Below are positions 55,131 through 63,106 of a stretch of 64,000 nt of DNA, in pieces; within the stretch, counting starts at the first letter, position 1; every line of letters begins with the position of its first letter. Made by a program: the position numbers and the translations under genes. The notes under the pieces are model-generated. The model made no database searches. It was not told the DNA's origin and was given only the letters and a program-made list of their open reading frames with translations. Origin of the DNA: Lachnospiraceae bacterium NK4A179. Its GTDB lineage: Bacteria > Bacillota > Clostridia > Lachnospirales > Lachnospiraceae. The DNA lies in NCBI GenBank assembly GCA_000421045.1, contig ATWC01000001.1:62001-126000 (forward strand), written 5' to 3'.

Positions 55131-55526
55131 TCAGAAATCAACCAGATAAATGTTTATTCTTATCAACCTAAATGAGCCCTTCGGTTCAACATACTTAACC
55201 CTGGCTATCAGATACTTGCCGGCATCCATAAGTCTTGCGAATACTGTATTATCTTTCTCCGGGATATATCCGAGTTTCCGATTCTGTGAATCAAGGATCA
55301 TTATGGAATTGTCATCAAATCGGTTATCCGGCTCCCGTTTAAGTGCCAATACATCTCCCTCTTTGAGATGATCAAGTATTGACTCATCCTCGATATGAGT
55401 CGTACCGGCAATATAAGAATCAAAGAGCAGTATCTCAGTCTTAAGCGGCTTTAGCAGGTCGCCCAGTGGATGATCCGATATGAGCGAAACCATATTCTGT
55501 TTTCCGATAGTCAGTTCATTTGCCAT
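55131..55526 (-). CDS. HIRAN-domain protein
   Basis: This 131-residue protein has a HIRAN domain in residues about 30-128: FDSYIAGTTHIED at the start, then DVLALKREPDNRFDDNSIMI and LGYIPEKDNTVFARLMDAG, the conserved core. HIRAN domains bind single-stranded 3' DNA ends in HLTF/Rad5-type remodelers, and stand-alone bacterial forms are thought to act in DNA repair or damage recognition. The ATG at 55526 lies inside the end of the preceding gene, whose ribosome site GGAGG is 12 bases away, implying coupled translation. Confidence 0.85.
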   Translation of the reverse strand: MANELTIGKQNMVSLISDHPLGDLLKPLKTEILLFDSYIAGTTHIEDESILDHLKEGDVLALKREPDNRFDDNSIMILDSQNRKLGYIPEKDNTVFARLMDAGKYLIARVKYVEPKGSFRLIRINIYLVDF

Positions 55527-56314
55527 ACGATCGATACGCCTCCTTCGCACAGCATATCATCTATTGCCTGTGAAAGGTTTACCAGATACTCTTCATAATC
55601 ATCATGCTCGGCCTGCAGCTGTTCTTTATATGCCTTTTTCTTCTCATCATCCTCAATGAGCTCTTTGTAGATATAGGGTTCGGACGTGATCATATCGTTG
55701 ATCTGATTCTCCACACGCTCGATCCTCTCATCTATATCAATAAGATTCAGCTCAAAGCTTTCATCTCCCAGATCATCCAAAGCCTTTCTAACCAGAACTT
55801 CCAAATCTTCCAAGGCATCCACATCAGTTCTCTGATAGGCTTCATATATCTGTTCCCAGAGTTCCCTTAAAGTCTCATCCTCTGTAGTTTTTATATTGAT
55901 ATCGGGATGAAGTATCTTTGTCAGCCTGCGATAGATCTTTTTGGCACGGTTCAGGCAGAAGTCACTGATCATCCCTGCCTTTTGGGCCCTGTTATTATCT
56001 TCAGCCATTTCTTTAAGTTGCGTATAATAGAGCTTCATCTCTTTATCGATTGCACCCTGCATACGGTCAATTTCTATGGGAAGACCTCTGTTTATCCTCC
56101 TTCTGCAGTAGCTGATGATCTTTTTCTTCTTAATGCACTCCACTTTAAGCTCAAAGTTGGCCATGATCATATCGCCGAACTCCTTCGTATATGCAGTCAA
56201 TATGGAGCCGGACTCTCTGAATATCTGATCCCTCTTGAGCAGAAGCTCCTCATACTCTTCAACCCTTGTATCATCATTTTCTACAGCTTCCAATGAATAG
56301 TTTTCTTCGTTCAT
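55511..56314 (-). CDS. Helical protein with J-domain-like segment
   Basis: This 267-residue, strongly charged helical protein has residues 125-180 (IYRRLTKILHPDINIKTTED then LWEQIYEAYQRTDVDAL) resembling a J-domain, with HPD present in the right place between two helices. Upstream are coiled-coil helices and at the C-terminus a further acidic coiled coil. It may recruit a DnaK-like chaperone. AAGGAGG precedes the ATG at 56314. It is the first gene of the HIRAN/Sel1/WYL run and overlaps the HIRAN gene by 16 bp. Confidence 0.7.
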   Translation of the reverse strand: MNEENYSLEAVENDDTRVEEYEELLLKRDQIFRESGSILTAYTKEFGDMIMANFELKVECIKKKKIISYCRRRINRGLPIEIDRMQGAIDKEMKLYYTQLKEMAEDNNRAQKAGMISDFCLNRAKKIYRRLTKILHPDINIKTTEDETLRELWEQIYEAYQRTDVDALEDLEVLVRKALDDLGDESFELNLIDIDERIERVENQINDMITSEPYIYKELIEDDEKKKAYKEQLQAEHDDYEEYLVNLSQAIDDMLCEGGVSIVWQMN

Positions 56315-56343
56315 ATTTACCTCCTTATGTGTCAAACGTGTAA

Positions 56344-56374
56344 ATGAACCAGGGGGACGGGGTTAGCGGTTCAT
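56344..56374 (+). repeat. GGGGACGGGG palindromic repeat, copy 1
   Basis: ATGAACC, then AGGGGGACGGGGTTAGC, then GGTTCAT: 7-bp perfect outer arms around a G-rich core. Four further copies lie at 57172, 60714, 61747 and 62535. Confidence 0.75.
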
Positions 56375-56447
56375 TCTAAGCCTCCTCTGAGTACAGAGTA
56401 ACACCCGGAAAGTCCTATAAAAATGGCTCAATTGATATAATCTGAAG

Positions 56448-56480
56448 CAAAAAAATAAAGCCCACTTTGTGAGCTTTATT
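56448..56480 (-). terminator. Terminator of the XRE regulator gene
   Basis: AATAAAGC/GCTTTATT plus an inner CAC/GTG stem with one mismatch, followed by T7 on the minus strand, 20 bp past the stop. The rest of the gap 56315-56499 holds only the repeat copy. Confidence 0.75.
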
Positions 56481-56499
56481 CTGTATCCTCATTCCAATG

Positions 56500-57096
56500 T
56501 CATTGCTCTTTTACCGGATCGATCAAAAACAATCCATCACGATTGCAGTAAAAGAATATCCTTTTTACTCCTCGGATTTTAAATCCGGCTTCAGCGTTCC
56601 CCTCCGGATATAGTTTTACCAACTGCATATCACCGGACGAAGCCGCTGCCACAAATGAAATATAATGTTCTTTCGTCATGCTGTGGTCGATCCTAACATA
56701 ATACTCATCCTCTATGCGCTCGATAGATATCATGTGATGATCATCCGGAGCTTCAGCCTCTAATGGCATAAGCTGTATGCCATGACAATGGATAGCTGCC
56801 TCACCCATGCTGTGTATCACATTGCCGCAGACAGGGCAGACATAAAACTTTGACCGTAACATATTTGCGGATACATTAGCATTTTGAATGGCATTACCGG
56901 ATATCAGTTCCGTAACCGAGATCTTGAATACCTTTGCAATAGATTCCAACAGGGAAATGTCGGGATATCCGCGGAAGCATTCCCATTTAGAGATACTTTT
57001 ATCACTCACTCCCAGCTTTTCCGCAAGCTGAAGTTGAGTCATATTGTTCTTTTCTCTAAGCTCCTTAATAACGGTTCCTGTAACATATTGGTTCAT
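56500..57096 (-). CDS. XRE regulator fused to a desulfoferrodoxin/superoxide-reductase-like domain
   Basis: This 198-residue protein has an XRE helix-turn-helix in residues 8-62 (MTQLQLAEKLGVSDKSISKWE). Residues 85-108 (CPVCGNVIHSMGEAAIHCHG) have the desulforedoxin layout, with the usual CxxC and CC as Cys87, Cys90, Cys104 and His105. Residues 115-198 follow the superoxide reductase domain: His120/121, DHSMTKEHYISF (His138, His144) and YCNRDGLF, where Cys184 is kept but the last His ligand is Asp187. So iron binding is plausible and full catalysis doubtful; a superoxide- or redox-sensing regulator is my inference. It is divergent from moxR. Confidence 0.8.
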   Translation of the reverse strand: MNQYVTGTVIKELREKNNMTQLQLAEKLGVSDKSISKWECFRGYPDISLLESIAKVFKISVTELISGNAIQNANVSANMLRSKFYVCPVCGNVIHSMGEAAIHCHGIQLMPLEAEAPDDHHMISIERIEDEYYVRIDHSMTKEHYISFVAAASSGDMQLVKLYPEGNAEAGFKIRGVKRIFFYCNRDGLFLIDPVKEQ

Positions 57097-57171
57097 ATAT
57101 TCTCACCTCCATGCACAGATTGTATAGCCGTTTTATCGGTGATGGTACCTACTCATAGTAGAGTTTCGACG

Positions 57172-57203
57172 GCCCTCGGGGACGGGGTTAAGGGGTCATC
57201 AAT
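57172..57203 (+). repeat. GGGGACGGGG repeat, copy 2 (degenerate arms)
   Basis: The core CGGGGACGGGGTTAAGG is followed by GGTCAT; the left arm is eroded. It lies in the XRE-moxR divergent region. Confidence 0.6.
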
Positions 57204-57317
57204 TGTATGACAAAAAATCCTCTTCGTTGCCAATAAACACATTAATGTCAATATAGCGTTCTTCACCCGAGTAGTGTAGCAAAAGGCTTTCTGAAAAGCA
57301 ATGATACGTCTCCTTTA

Positions 57318-57346
57318 TTGACGCAATTATCCACAACTGTTAATGT
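57318..57346 (+). promoter_or_regulatory. Putative promoter of the moxR operon
   Basis: TTGACG, 17 bases, TAATGT on the plus strand, about 40 bp before the moxR ATG. Otherwise the 291-bp gap (57097-57387) holds only repeat copy 2. Confidence 0.45.
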
Positions 57347-57387
57347 ATACTAATACTATAGAAATTACATAAACAAGGGGGCTTATC

Positions 57388-58356
57388 ATGTCAGAAGCGA
57401 TCACCACTGAAGCCTGTGTCAGGGCAAAAGAAAAACTTGATATATTAAGAGAAAACATCCAAAAGGTCATCATCGGAAACGGACATACGATCGATATGGT
57501 CATCACAGCCATGGTGGCCGGCGGCCATATTTTGCTTGAGGCTACTCCGGGAACCGGCAAGACAACGCTTGCAAGAGTTCTGGCCAGATCGATCGACGGT
57601 AAGTTTTCCAGGATACAGTTCACACCGGATCTGATGCCGGCAGATATCACCGGCCTGAATATTTACAGCAAAAAGGAAGAGGCCTTTGTCTTTATGGAGG
57701 GTCCTATCATGACCAACATCCTGTTGGCAGATGAGATCAACCGTGCTACGCCGCGAACCCAATCCGCTCTCCTTGAAGCAATGCAGGAAGAGCAGGTCAC
57801 GGTGGACGGAACCACCCGTACATTGGCACAACCGTTCATGGTCATCGCAACCCAAAATCCTATTGAAACTGTAGGCACTTTCCCGCTTCCGGAAGCACAA
57901 CTTGACCGTTTTGCCATCCAGCTTTCCATGGGCTTTCCGAGTCCGGAAGAGGAAGTCGCGATATTAAACCGCTTTTCCGAAGATGATCCCACAAGAGATG
58001 TAGGACCTGTGATCACAACACAGGATATCGTCTCAGTCAGGGAGCTGGCCAGACAGGTAAAAGTGCATCAGGATCTGGTGCAGTATATGGTAGCGATCGT
58101 AAATGCTACGAGAAATCACTCTTCTATCCTGACCGGAGCAAGTCCCAGAGCTACACTCTTTTTACAGACCATTGCCAAGGCTCATGCTCTATCCTGCGGA
58201 AGAGATCATGTATTGCCTGAGGATATCAAACCGCTGGCCGCCGACGTTCTGACACACAGGATCCAGTTTTATTCGACGACGGACCGTAACAGTAAATTGG
58301 AGATCATAGGCAATCTTTTGGACAAGATCACCGTCCCGAGTGAGGATTTTTCATGA
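57388..58356 (+). CDS. MoxR-family AAA+ ATPase
   Basis: This 322-residue protein has Walker A EATPGTGKTTLARVLA (about residues 54-69), Walker B NILLADEINRATPRTQSALLEAMQEEQVT, sensor 1 VIATQNPIE and arginine-finger GSFPLPEAQLDRF-type sequence (here GTFPLPEAQLDRFAIQ). MoxR ATPases act as chaperones for metal insertion or maturation of partner complexes. It overlaps the DUF58 gene by 4 bp (ATGA), and a DUF4129-like membrane protein follows: the conserved MoxR-DUF58-membrane protein operon. Confidence 0.93.
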   Translation: MSEAITTEACVRAKEKLDILRENIQKVIIGNGHTIDMVITAMVAGGHILLEATPGTGKTTLARVLARSIDGKFSRIQFTPDLMPADITGLNIYSKKEEAFVFMEGPIMTNILLADEINRATPRTQSALLEAMQEEQVTVDGTTRTLAQPFMVIATQNPIETVGTFPLPEAQLDRFAIQLSMGFPSPEEEVAILNRFSEDDPTRDVGPVITTQDIVSVRELARQVKVHQDLVQYMVAIVNATRNHSSILTGASPRATLFLQTIAKAHALSCGRDHVLPEDIKPLAADVLTHRIQFYSTTDRNSKLEIIGNLLDKITVPSEDFS

Positions 58357-59465
58357 CGCTGTTAATTGCATTTTTGATCGCTCTGCTGATCTATCAGATC
58401 CAGGCCGTTATTTACAGGCGATATTGGAGTAAAGGACTTAGGACATCCATGTCCTTTGAAAAGGATGTGTTGTATGAGGGACAGAACAATCATCTGGTCG
58501 AGATCATCGAAAACCGAAAAAAACTGCCGATCCCTATCCTGCAGGTTAAGTTTTCGATCACAAAAACCTTTCTGTTCGAGAAGCAGATAAAAGGAAATGT
58601 AACTGATAAATATTATCGTAGTGAATTTTTTACCATTATGCCCTGGCAGAAGATCACCAGGACATACCCCATCACCTGCAGCAAGCGGGGCTTTTATACT
58701 ACAGACAGTATGAATCTGATCGGCTGGAATTTTTTTCTGACAGAAAAACTGATCGAAACACATCAGGAAGATGTAAGCGTATGCGTTCTGCCCGGAAGGA
58801 TCCGTCCTCTGGATGTACCGGAAACGGTAAATACCCTGCTTGGAGAAACTGAGAAGAATTTAAAGATCAATGAGGATCCCTTCACTTTTGCCGGGATCCG
58901 TGAATATCAGCCCTCCGACAATATCCGGAGCATCAACTGGAAGGCTACTGCCAGGCATGACAGTCTACTGGTGAATACCTATAACAGCACCTTTTCAAAA
59001 CGCGTTGTACTCCTTTTAAATTTAGAATCGAACAGCATGCAGCATAAAGACGATCTGGCTGAGTGGGCGATCAAGATCGCAGCTCATCTGGCATCACGTT
59101 ACATCTCTGCCGGAATCCCTACAGCTTTTTACACCAACGGTAACAGTCCGATCGGGTGTCCTGCTCTGGATCCCGGTGCGGATCTTGCCCATATCCGGGC
59201 GATCGAAACAGCTCTTGCCCGTATCGATCTGGCAATTCCGTTCACTCGTTTTACAGATCTTATGGATGACCGGATCAAAACGGACGGCCATTCTGTAGAA
59301 TATGTGATCATCTCCAACTACCGCAAAAAAGACGTAACAGAGCGGTATGAGCATCTGTTATCCCAAGGCTGCAGTATACATTTTGTGATCCCCTATGTCC
59401 GCGAAAATATCGAGGAGGGATTCGAATGCGGAAAGTATACACAGTGGCCGATAGAAATCATCTAA
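58353..59465 (+). CDS. DUF58 domain protein
   Basis: This 370-residue protein has one N-terminal helix (1-16), a beta-sandwich region and the DUF58 core with FAGIREYQPSDNIRSINWKATAR (about residues 175-197), the family hallmark, followed by a von Willebrand A-like fold. It works with the MoxR ATPase encoded immediately upstream; clients are unknown, and cell-envelope or transglutaminase-related roles are usual for the operon type. Confidence 0.9.
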   Translation: MTLLIAFLIALLIYQIQAVIYRRYWSKGLRTSMSFEKDVLYEGQNNHLVEIIENRKKLPIPILQVKFSITKTFLFEKQIKGNVTDKYYRSEFFTIMPWQKITRTYPITCSKRGFYTTDSMNLIGWNFFLTEKLIETHQEDVSVCVLPGRIRPLDVPETVNTLLGETEKNLKINEDPFTFAGIREYQPSDNIRSINWKATARHDSLLVNTYNSTFSKRVVLLLNLESNSMQHKDDLAEWAIKIAAHLASRYISAGIPTAFYTNGNSPIGCPALDPGADLAHIRAIETALARIDLAIPFTRFTDLMDDRIKTDGHSVEYVIISNYRKKDVTERYEHLLSQGCSIHFVIPYVRENIEEGFECGKYTQWPIEII

Positions 59466-59478
59466 CGGGACGGGTATT

Positions 59479-60717
59479 ATGACTACGAAACGATTTCCTT
59501 TTTATCGCGATCTGATCAACTTAAGTTTGTTGTATATGCTGACCATCAGTTTCTTTATGGCACTGGCAACAAGAATCCATGTCCTGATGATGCCATTAGA
59601 ATTTATCGGGATCGGTTTTGTATTTCTTTGCTGTTACCTGATATGTGAACATGTAAGATGGCTCTGGGTGTATGTTGTTTTGCATTTTGCGGTGCTGGGA
59701 TCCGTCATGATCATTCCGTTAGATAGTGCCGGAAAACTCTGTCTGATGGTCTTAACCATAGTTATATTTATTCGAGACCTACATACCTGGTTAAATCATG
59801 ATAAGAGCATACGCGATCTGCATGCGGGAATGGGCTTGCTGTTTATACCGGCATTGTTATACACGAGCATACACACTGAATTCGGATATGCTGCATCGAT
59901 ATATTACATGGGCGTAGCATTTGTAGTACTGATCCTTATCCGAAACCTGCTTGCCAATTTTTATGAGCTTACGCAGACCGGGCAACTGGATGACGATATG
60001 CCTGTAAAGGAAATCTTTCGAAACGATACGTTGATAACTGCGGTGATCATCGCTTTGATCACAGGCGCGATGCTTTTTGTTCGCGCCGATAAGCTGATCC
60101 TTGCACTCAACCGGATAGGCTATGCTTTGTGGCGGATACTCTCCAACTTTCTGTCAAGAACGTCTGAAGGCAGCGAACAACCTGACATCCCTCAAGTAGA
60201 GTATATGGACTTACTATTAGAGGATCTGGCCACACAGGAGGAAGACGTAGGATTTTTCGGAGGGATCCTGCGGATTATCGTTGCCGGACTGATGCTTATG
60301 TGTATTTTGATGGTCGTATATTGTATCGGCAGGATGCTCCTCTATTTTGTCCGCGTATTGCTCGAGAAAAAAGGAAAACGAACAAAGCCTTACAAAACTT
60401 TTAAAACGAAAAATGAAGTCAGACAAAGTCTTCGTGAAGAAGCCATTAAAGAGCGAAGACACGGGATCTTCAGGACTCCGTACGAAAAATTCAGGAATCT
60501 TTACAGATCAGAATTGAAGAAACAAAAAAAGGCCGGTGCAGATGTACGAAACACAAGAACGCCTGAGGAAAACAGAGTAAGCATTCTTTCAAACAAAGGG
60601 ATCGATCTCAGGGATGCAACAGATCTTTATGAGCAGTTCCGTTATTCCACCGAAGCTGAAGTTACCGCATCGGACATTACGGATCTGAAAAACCGTATAA
60701 AATCTGCCGGCGGATGA
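59479..60717 (+). CDS. Membrane protein of the MoxR-DUF58 operon (DUF4129-like C-terminus)
   Basis: This 412-residue protein has about seven membrane helices (15-240) with a further helix near 270-300, then a basic cytoplasmic tail. The last 70 residues (RTPEENRVSILSNKGIDLRD and LYEQFRYSTEAEV) resemble the DUF4129 ending found in transglutaminase-like membrane proteins of MoxR operons. The transglutaminase domain itself is absent, so this is a reduced version. It starts 13 bp after the DUF58 stop with GGGACGGGT before the ATG. Confidence 0.7.
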   Translation: MTTKRFPFYRDLINLSLLYMLTISFFMALATRIHVLMMPLEFIGIGFVFLCCYLICEHVRWLWVYVVLHFAVLGSVMIIPLDSAGKLCLMVLTIVIFIRDLHTWLNHDKSIRDLHAGMGLLFIPALLYTSIHTEFGYAASIYYMGVAFVVLILIRNLLANFYELTQTGQLDDDMPVKEIFRNDTLITAVIIALITGAMLFVRADKLILALNRIGYALWRILSNFLSRTSEGSEQPDIPQVEYMDLLLEDLATQEEDVGFFGGILRIIVAGLMLMCILMVVYCIGRMLLYFVRVLLEKKGKRTKPYKTFKTKNEVRQSLREEAIKERRHGIFRTPYEKFRNLYRSELKKQKKAGADVRNTRTPEENRVSILSNKGIDLRDATDLYEQFRYSTEAEVTASDITDLKNRIKSAGG

Positions 60718-60744
60718 ACCATGGGGACGGGGTTTGTGGTCCAT
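60714..60744 (+). repeat. GGGGACGGGG palindromic repeat, copy 3
   Basis: ATGAACC-ATGGGGACGGGGTTTGT-GGTCCAT. It overlaps the stop codon of the preceding membrane-protein gene by 4 bp. Confidence 0.75.
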
Positions 60745-60804
60745 TTTCACCAAGAAATATGTTAAACTGACCATGTCCATTATATGAAAGAAAGGAACAA
60801 CATC

Positions 60805-61494
60805 ATGAAAAGATACGGCTCACTTCTTATCACGCTACTCATGCTGATACTCTTAACATCATGCGTAGAAAATAAGCAGGCCATACCGGAGCCTTCGCAT
60901 AAAGAAACAGTCAGCATAACAGCAACACCTACACAAGCCCCGACGTCGACTGCTTCACCTACCGAAACACCGGTTCCCACGAAAGAACCTACTCCAACTG
61001 CGGAACCGACGCCAACAGATTTACCTGCGCCAACCGATATACCGACGCCCACAGATATACCCGCGTCAACAGAAGCACCTACTCCCACACCGGAGCCTGC
61101 CATAGAGCCCCAACCTACACCTCCGGAGATCATCACCCCGGAACCTGTCACAGCGCAGCCTCTTTTAGAGCCTGGTGGCAGCTATACATCCAGAGATGAT
61201 GTAGCCCTTTACATACATACTTACGGAATTCTCCCGGGAAACTTTATAACAAAGAAAGATGCGCAGGCCCTTGGCTGGAGTGGTGGAAGTCTTGAACCCT
61301 ACTCCCCCGGAAAATGCATAGGCGGCGACTACTTCGGCAACTACGAAGAACTGCTTCCGGATGCTGATTATCACGAATGTGATATCGATACTCTCGGCAA
61401 AAAGAGCCGCGGCGCCAAACGCCTCGTATTCGATGCCGCAGGCAATATCTATTACACCGACGACCACTACGCAAGCTTTACCAAGCTCTACTAA
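60805..61494 (+). CDS. Lipid-anchored barnase-family ribonuclease
   Basis: This 229-residue lipoprotein has lipobox LLTSC (Cys19-20 region) and a Pro/Thr stalk of about 85 residues (PTPTDLPAPTDIPTPTD). The C-terminal barnase domain (about 125-229) has VALYIHTYGILPGNFITKKDAQALGW and CIGGDYFGNYEELLP. Catalytic residues equivalent to barnase Glu73 (HECDID), Arg87 (AKRLVFD) and His102 (TDDHYASF) are present. It cleaves RNA, here displayed on the outside of the cell, so a competition or nutrient role is possible. GAAAGGAAC lies before the ATG at 60805; an ATG 21 bp upstream is less likely. Barstar follows 11 bp downstream. Confidence 0.85.
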   Translation: MKRYGSLLITLLMLILLTSCVENKQAIPEPSHKETVSITATPTQAPTSTASPTETPVPTKEPTPTAEPTPTDLPAPTDIPTPTDIPASTEAPTPTPEPAIEPQPTPPEIITPEPVTAQPLLEPGGSYTSRDDVALYIHTYGILPGNFITKKDAQALGWSGGSLEPYSPGKCIGGDYFGNYEELLPDADYHECDIDTLGKKSRGAKRLVFDAAGNIYYTDDHYASFTKLY

Positions 61495-61505
61495 AGGAGA
61501 ATAAT

Positions 61506-61736
61506 ATGAAAGAGATAATCCTTGATATGAATAACATCTGCAGCGCAGACGAATTCTACGACCTGCTGGGAGAACACATAAAACTGCCCGATTACTTCGG
61601 GCGCAATCTGGATGCGCTCCATGATGTCTTAACCGATTTACCTGAGCCTGTAACAATCACGCTTATCAATACCGAGAGTTGCGAAGCACTGATGCCTAAA
61701 TTCCTGCGAAAACTAAGACGCGTGCTTGAAGCTTGA
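61506..61736 (+). CDS. Barstar-family ribonuclease inhibitor
   Basis: This 76-residue protein, slightly shorter than the Bacillus barstar (about 89), has EIILDMNNICSADEFYDLLG and the central NLDALHDVLTDLPEPVTITL, the barnase-binding helix and loop containing Asp residues. It is cytoplasmic and protects the cell from unsecreted enzyme. Its position directly after the ribonuclease gene makes the toxin-immunity pairing clear. Confidence 0.88.
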   Translation: MKEIILDMNNICSADEFYDLLGEHIKLPDYFGRNLDALHDVLTDLPEPVTITLINTESCEALMPKFLRKLRRVLEA

Positions 61737-61746
61737 ATACCCCGGC

Positions 61747-61776
61747 TGAACCCCGGGGACGGGGTTGGTGGGTCAT
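61747..61776 (+). repeat. GGGGACGGGG palindromic repeat, copy 4
   Basis: TGAACCC-CGGGGACGGGGTTGGT-GGGTCAT, 11 bp after the barstar stop. It might double as a weak terminator stem. Confidence 0.7.
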
Positions 61777-61812
61777 GAGTCCAGTTGATAAGGTTAAACA
61801 CAGCCCCCAATA

Positions 61813-62517
61813 CTATGGGCAAATATCTATATACGTATACTCCCCAATATTTTCTTCTATCACAGTTCTTACAAGGTTGAACCATCTTTCACATTCATCC
61901 AGAATTATGGCATCTCCGGTAGCTATCAGTGGTTTCTGTTTCAGGATATGATCAACCGCATCCTCTATTTCTACCTCGACTTCTATATCAGATTTTTCTG
62001 CATATTCATATATTTTCTGCTTCAATCTTCCGGAGTTTGATACGGGTTTATCCAGGTATATAACGCCCTTCCCCGCATTTAATCTTTCCAGTGTCCTGAG
62101 CAGCGCCTTGATTGCCAGATCTGTCTCCGGAATCAACCTGTATGTACCTCGGAGTCCGGCCAGATCTCTGATGGTTCCATCCATACAGGTAAAAAGCATT
62201 GATCCTGAAAATGCTATTTCAAGCCCTATGATCACATTGAAGCCATCTATATAAATCGTTTCACCTTCTATATGCTTCACTTCTCTGCTTAGCCTTGAAC
62301 ATATCTGTTTTTCCGGCGACACAGTTCTGGCAAGAGCCAGGCGCTGGCGTTCCGAGAACATATAATGGTCTCCAATGAATCTGGTTGCTCCTTTGACCGG
62401 ATATCCATGATCCAGAAGATATAATACTTCTTCAGAAGCCTTGCGCAGCTTGGGTAATTCCTTCTCTCCAAACTCTCGTTCATCTGAAGGAACGAAGCCT
62501 CTTTTTGCATCTTTCAT
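61813..62517 (-). CDS. DUF434/DUF5616 family protein
   Basis: This 234-residue cytoplasmic protein has the DUF434 part in the N-terminus (KLRKASEEVLYLLDHGYPVKGATRFIGDHYMF) and a DUF5616-like part (IYIDGFNVIIGLEIAFSG then YLDKPVSNSGRLKQKI). The second half resembles PIN- or Toprim-like nuclease folds with conserved Asp residues, as in archaeal DUF434 proteins. The function is unknown. AGAGG precedes the ATG. It is convergent with barstar; the stop lies 76 bp from it with repeat copy 4 between. Confidence 0.78.
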   Translation of the reverse strand: MKDAKRGFVPSDEREFGEKELPKLRKASEEVLYLLDHGYPVKGATRFIGDHYMFSERQRLALARTVSPEKQICSRLSREVKHIEGETIYIDGFNVIIGLEIAFSGSMLFTCMDGTIRDLAGLRGTYRLIPETDLAIKALLRTLERLNAGKGVIYLDKPVSNSGRLKQKIYEYAEKSDIEVEVEIEDAVDHILKQKPLIATGDAIILDECERWFNLVRTVIEENIGEYTYIDICP

Positions 62518-62534
62518 AATAATCCTCTTAAAAA

Positions 62535-62565
62535 ATGGACCACTGACCCCGTCCCTGGGGTTCTA
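62535..62565 (-). repeat. GGGGACGGGG palindromic repeat, copy 5 (inverted)
   Basis: On the minus strand the sequence reads GGGACGGGGTCAGTGGTCCAT with a degenerate left arm. It is opposite in orientation to the other four copies. Confidence 0.65.
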
Positions 62566-62569
62566 TTCT

Positions 62570-62992
62570 CTACAGCTTGGGATTTCCGTAGATCAAATCG
62601 TTATACTCTTTATTCAGGCTGGCAAACCCGATCCATACATATTTTATATCAAAGCCCTTATTTCTCATGTACTCCATCATGCTGTTTCTAAGAGTATTCA
62701 TGTACGGCGACTTTGCAAATTCGCTTAGTTTCATCTTTCCGGAAACTGCTCCGAATGTAGCGTGATAGCTTTCTATGGCAGCTTTTTGAGCAGCCTCTTC
62801 ATCCGGCTTGCCGTTAAAATCAAAATCAGCTCTGACACAGAGTTTAACATCCATGTCCCTTTCCGGATCATGATAAGGCACCTCGTTACATTCGACGAAC
62901 ATCTTGAAAGTCTCCGGTTTTTGTACTTCTTTCTCAGGTGCATTCGACTTTGATTTCTTTTCCTCTTTTTTCAGAAAATCAAATAATCCCAT
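62570..62992 (-). CDS. Hypothetical protein
   Basis: This 140-residue soluble protein begins GLFDFLKKEEKKSK, an amphipathic and basic start seen in many membrane-peripheral proteins. A compact alpha/beta domain of about 105 residues follows (FVECNEVPYHDPERDMDVKL to YVWIGFASLNKEYNDLIYG). I do not recognise the family. A GGAGGGAG site precedes the ATG. It is divergent from nothing and lies upstream of the DUF434 gene on the same strand, separated by repeat copy 5. Confidence 0.6.
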   Translation of the reverse strand: MGLFDFLKKEEKKSKSNAPEKEVQKPETFKMFVECNEVPYHDPERDMDVKLCVRADFDFNGKPDEEAAQKAAIESYHATFGAVSGKMKLSEFAKSPYMNTLRNSMMEYMRNKGFDIKYVWIGFASLNKEYNDLIYGNPKL

Positions 62993-63106
62993 ACTCCCTC
63001 CTTTTTTACTTTTTGTTTTATATCAGTTTTTTTGCATTAGTTTTCATTTTTTCACAATCTTTCGGATCATGTTTGTATCTTCTTCGCGAAACACCATAAG
63101 CCTGTG

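Noticed and set aside
57445-57900. Minus-strand frame opposite moxR
   Set aside because: It mirrors the conserved MoxR coding sequence and has no independent support.
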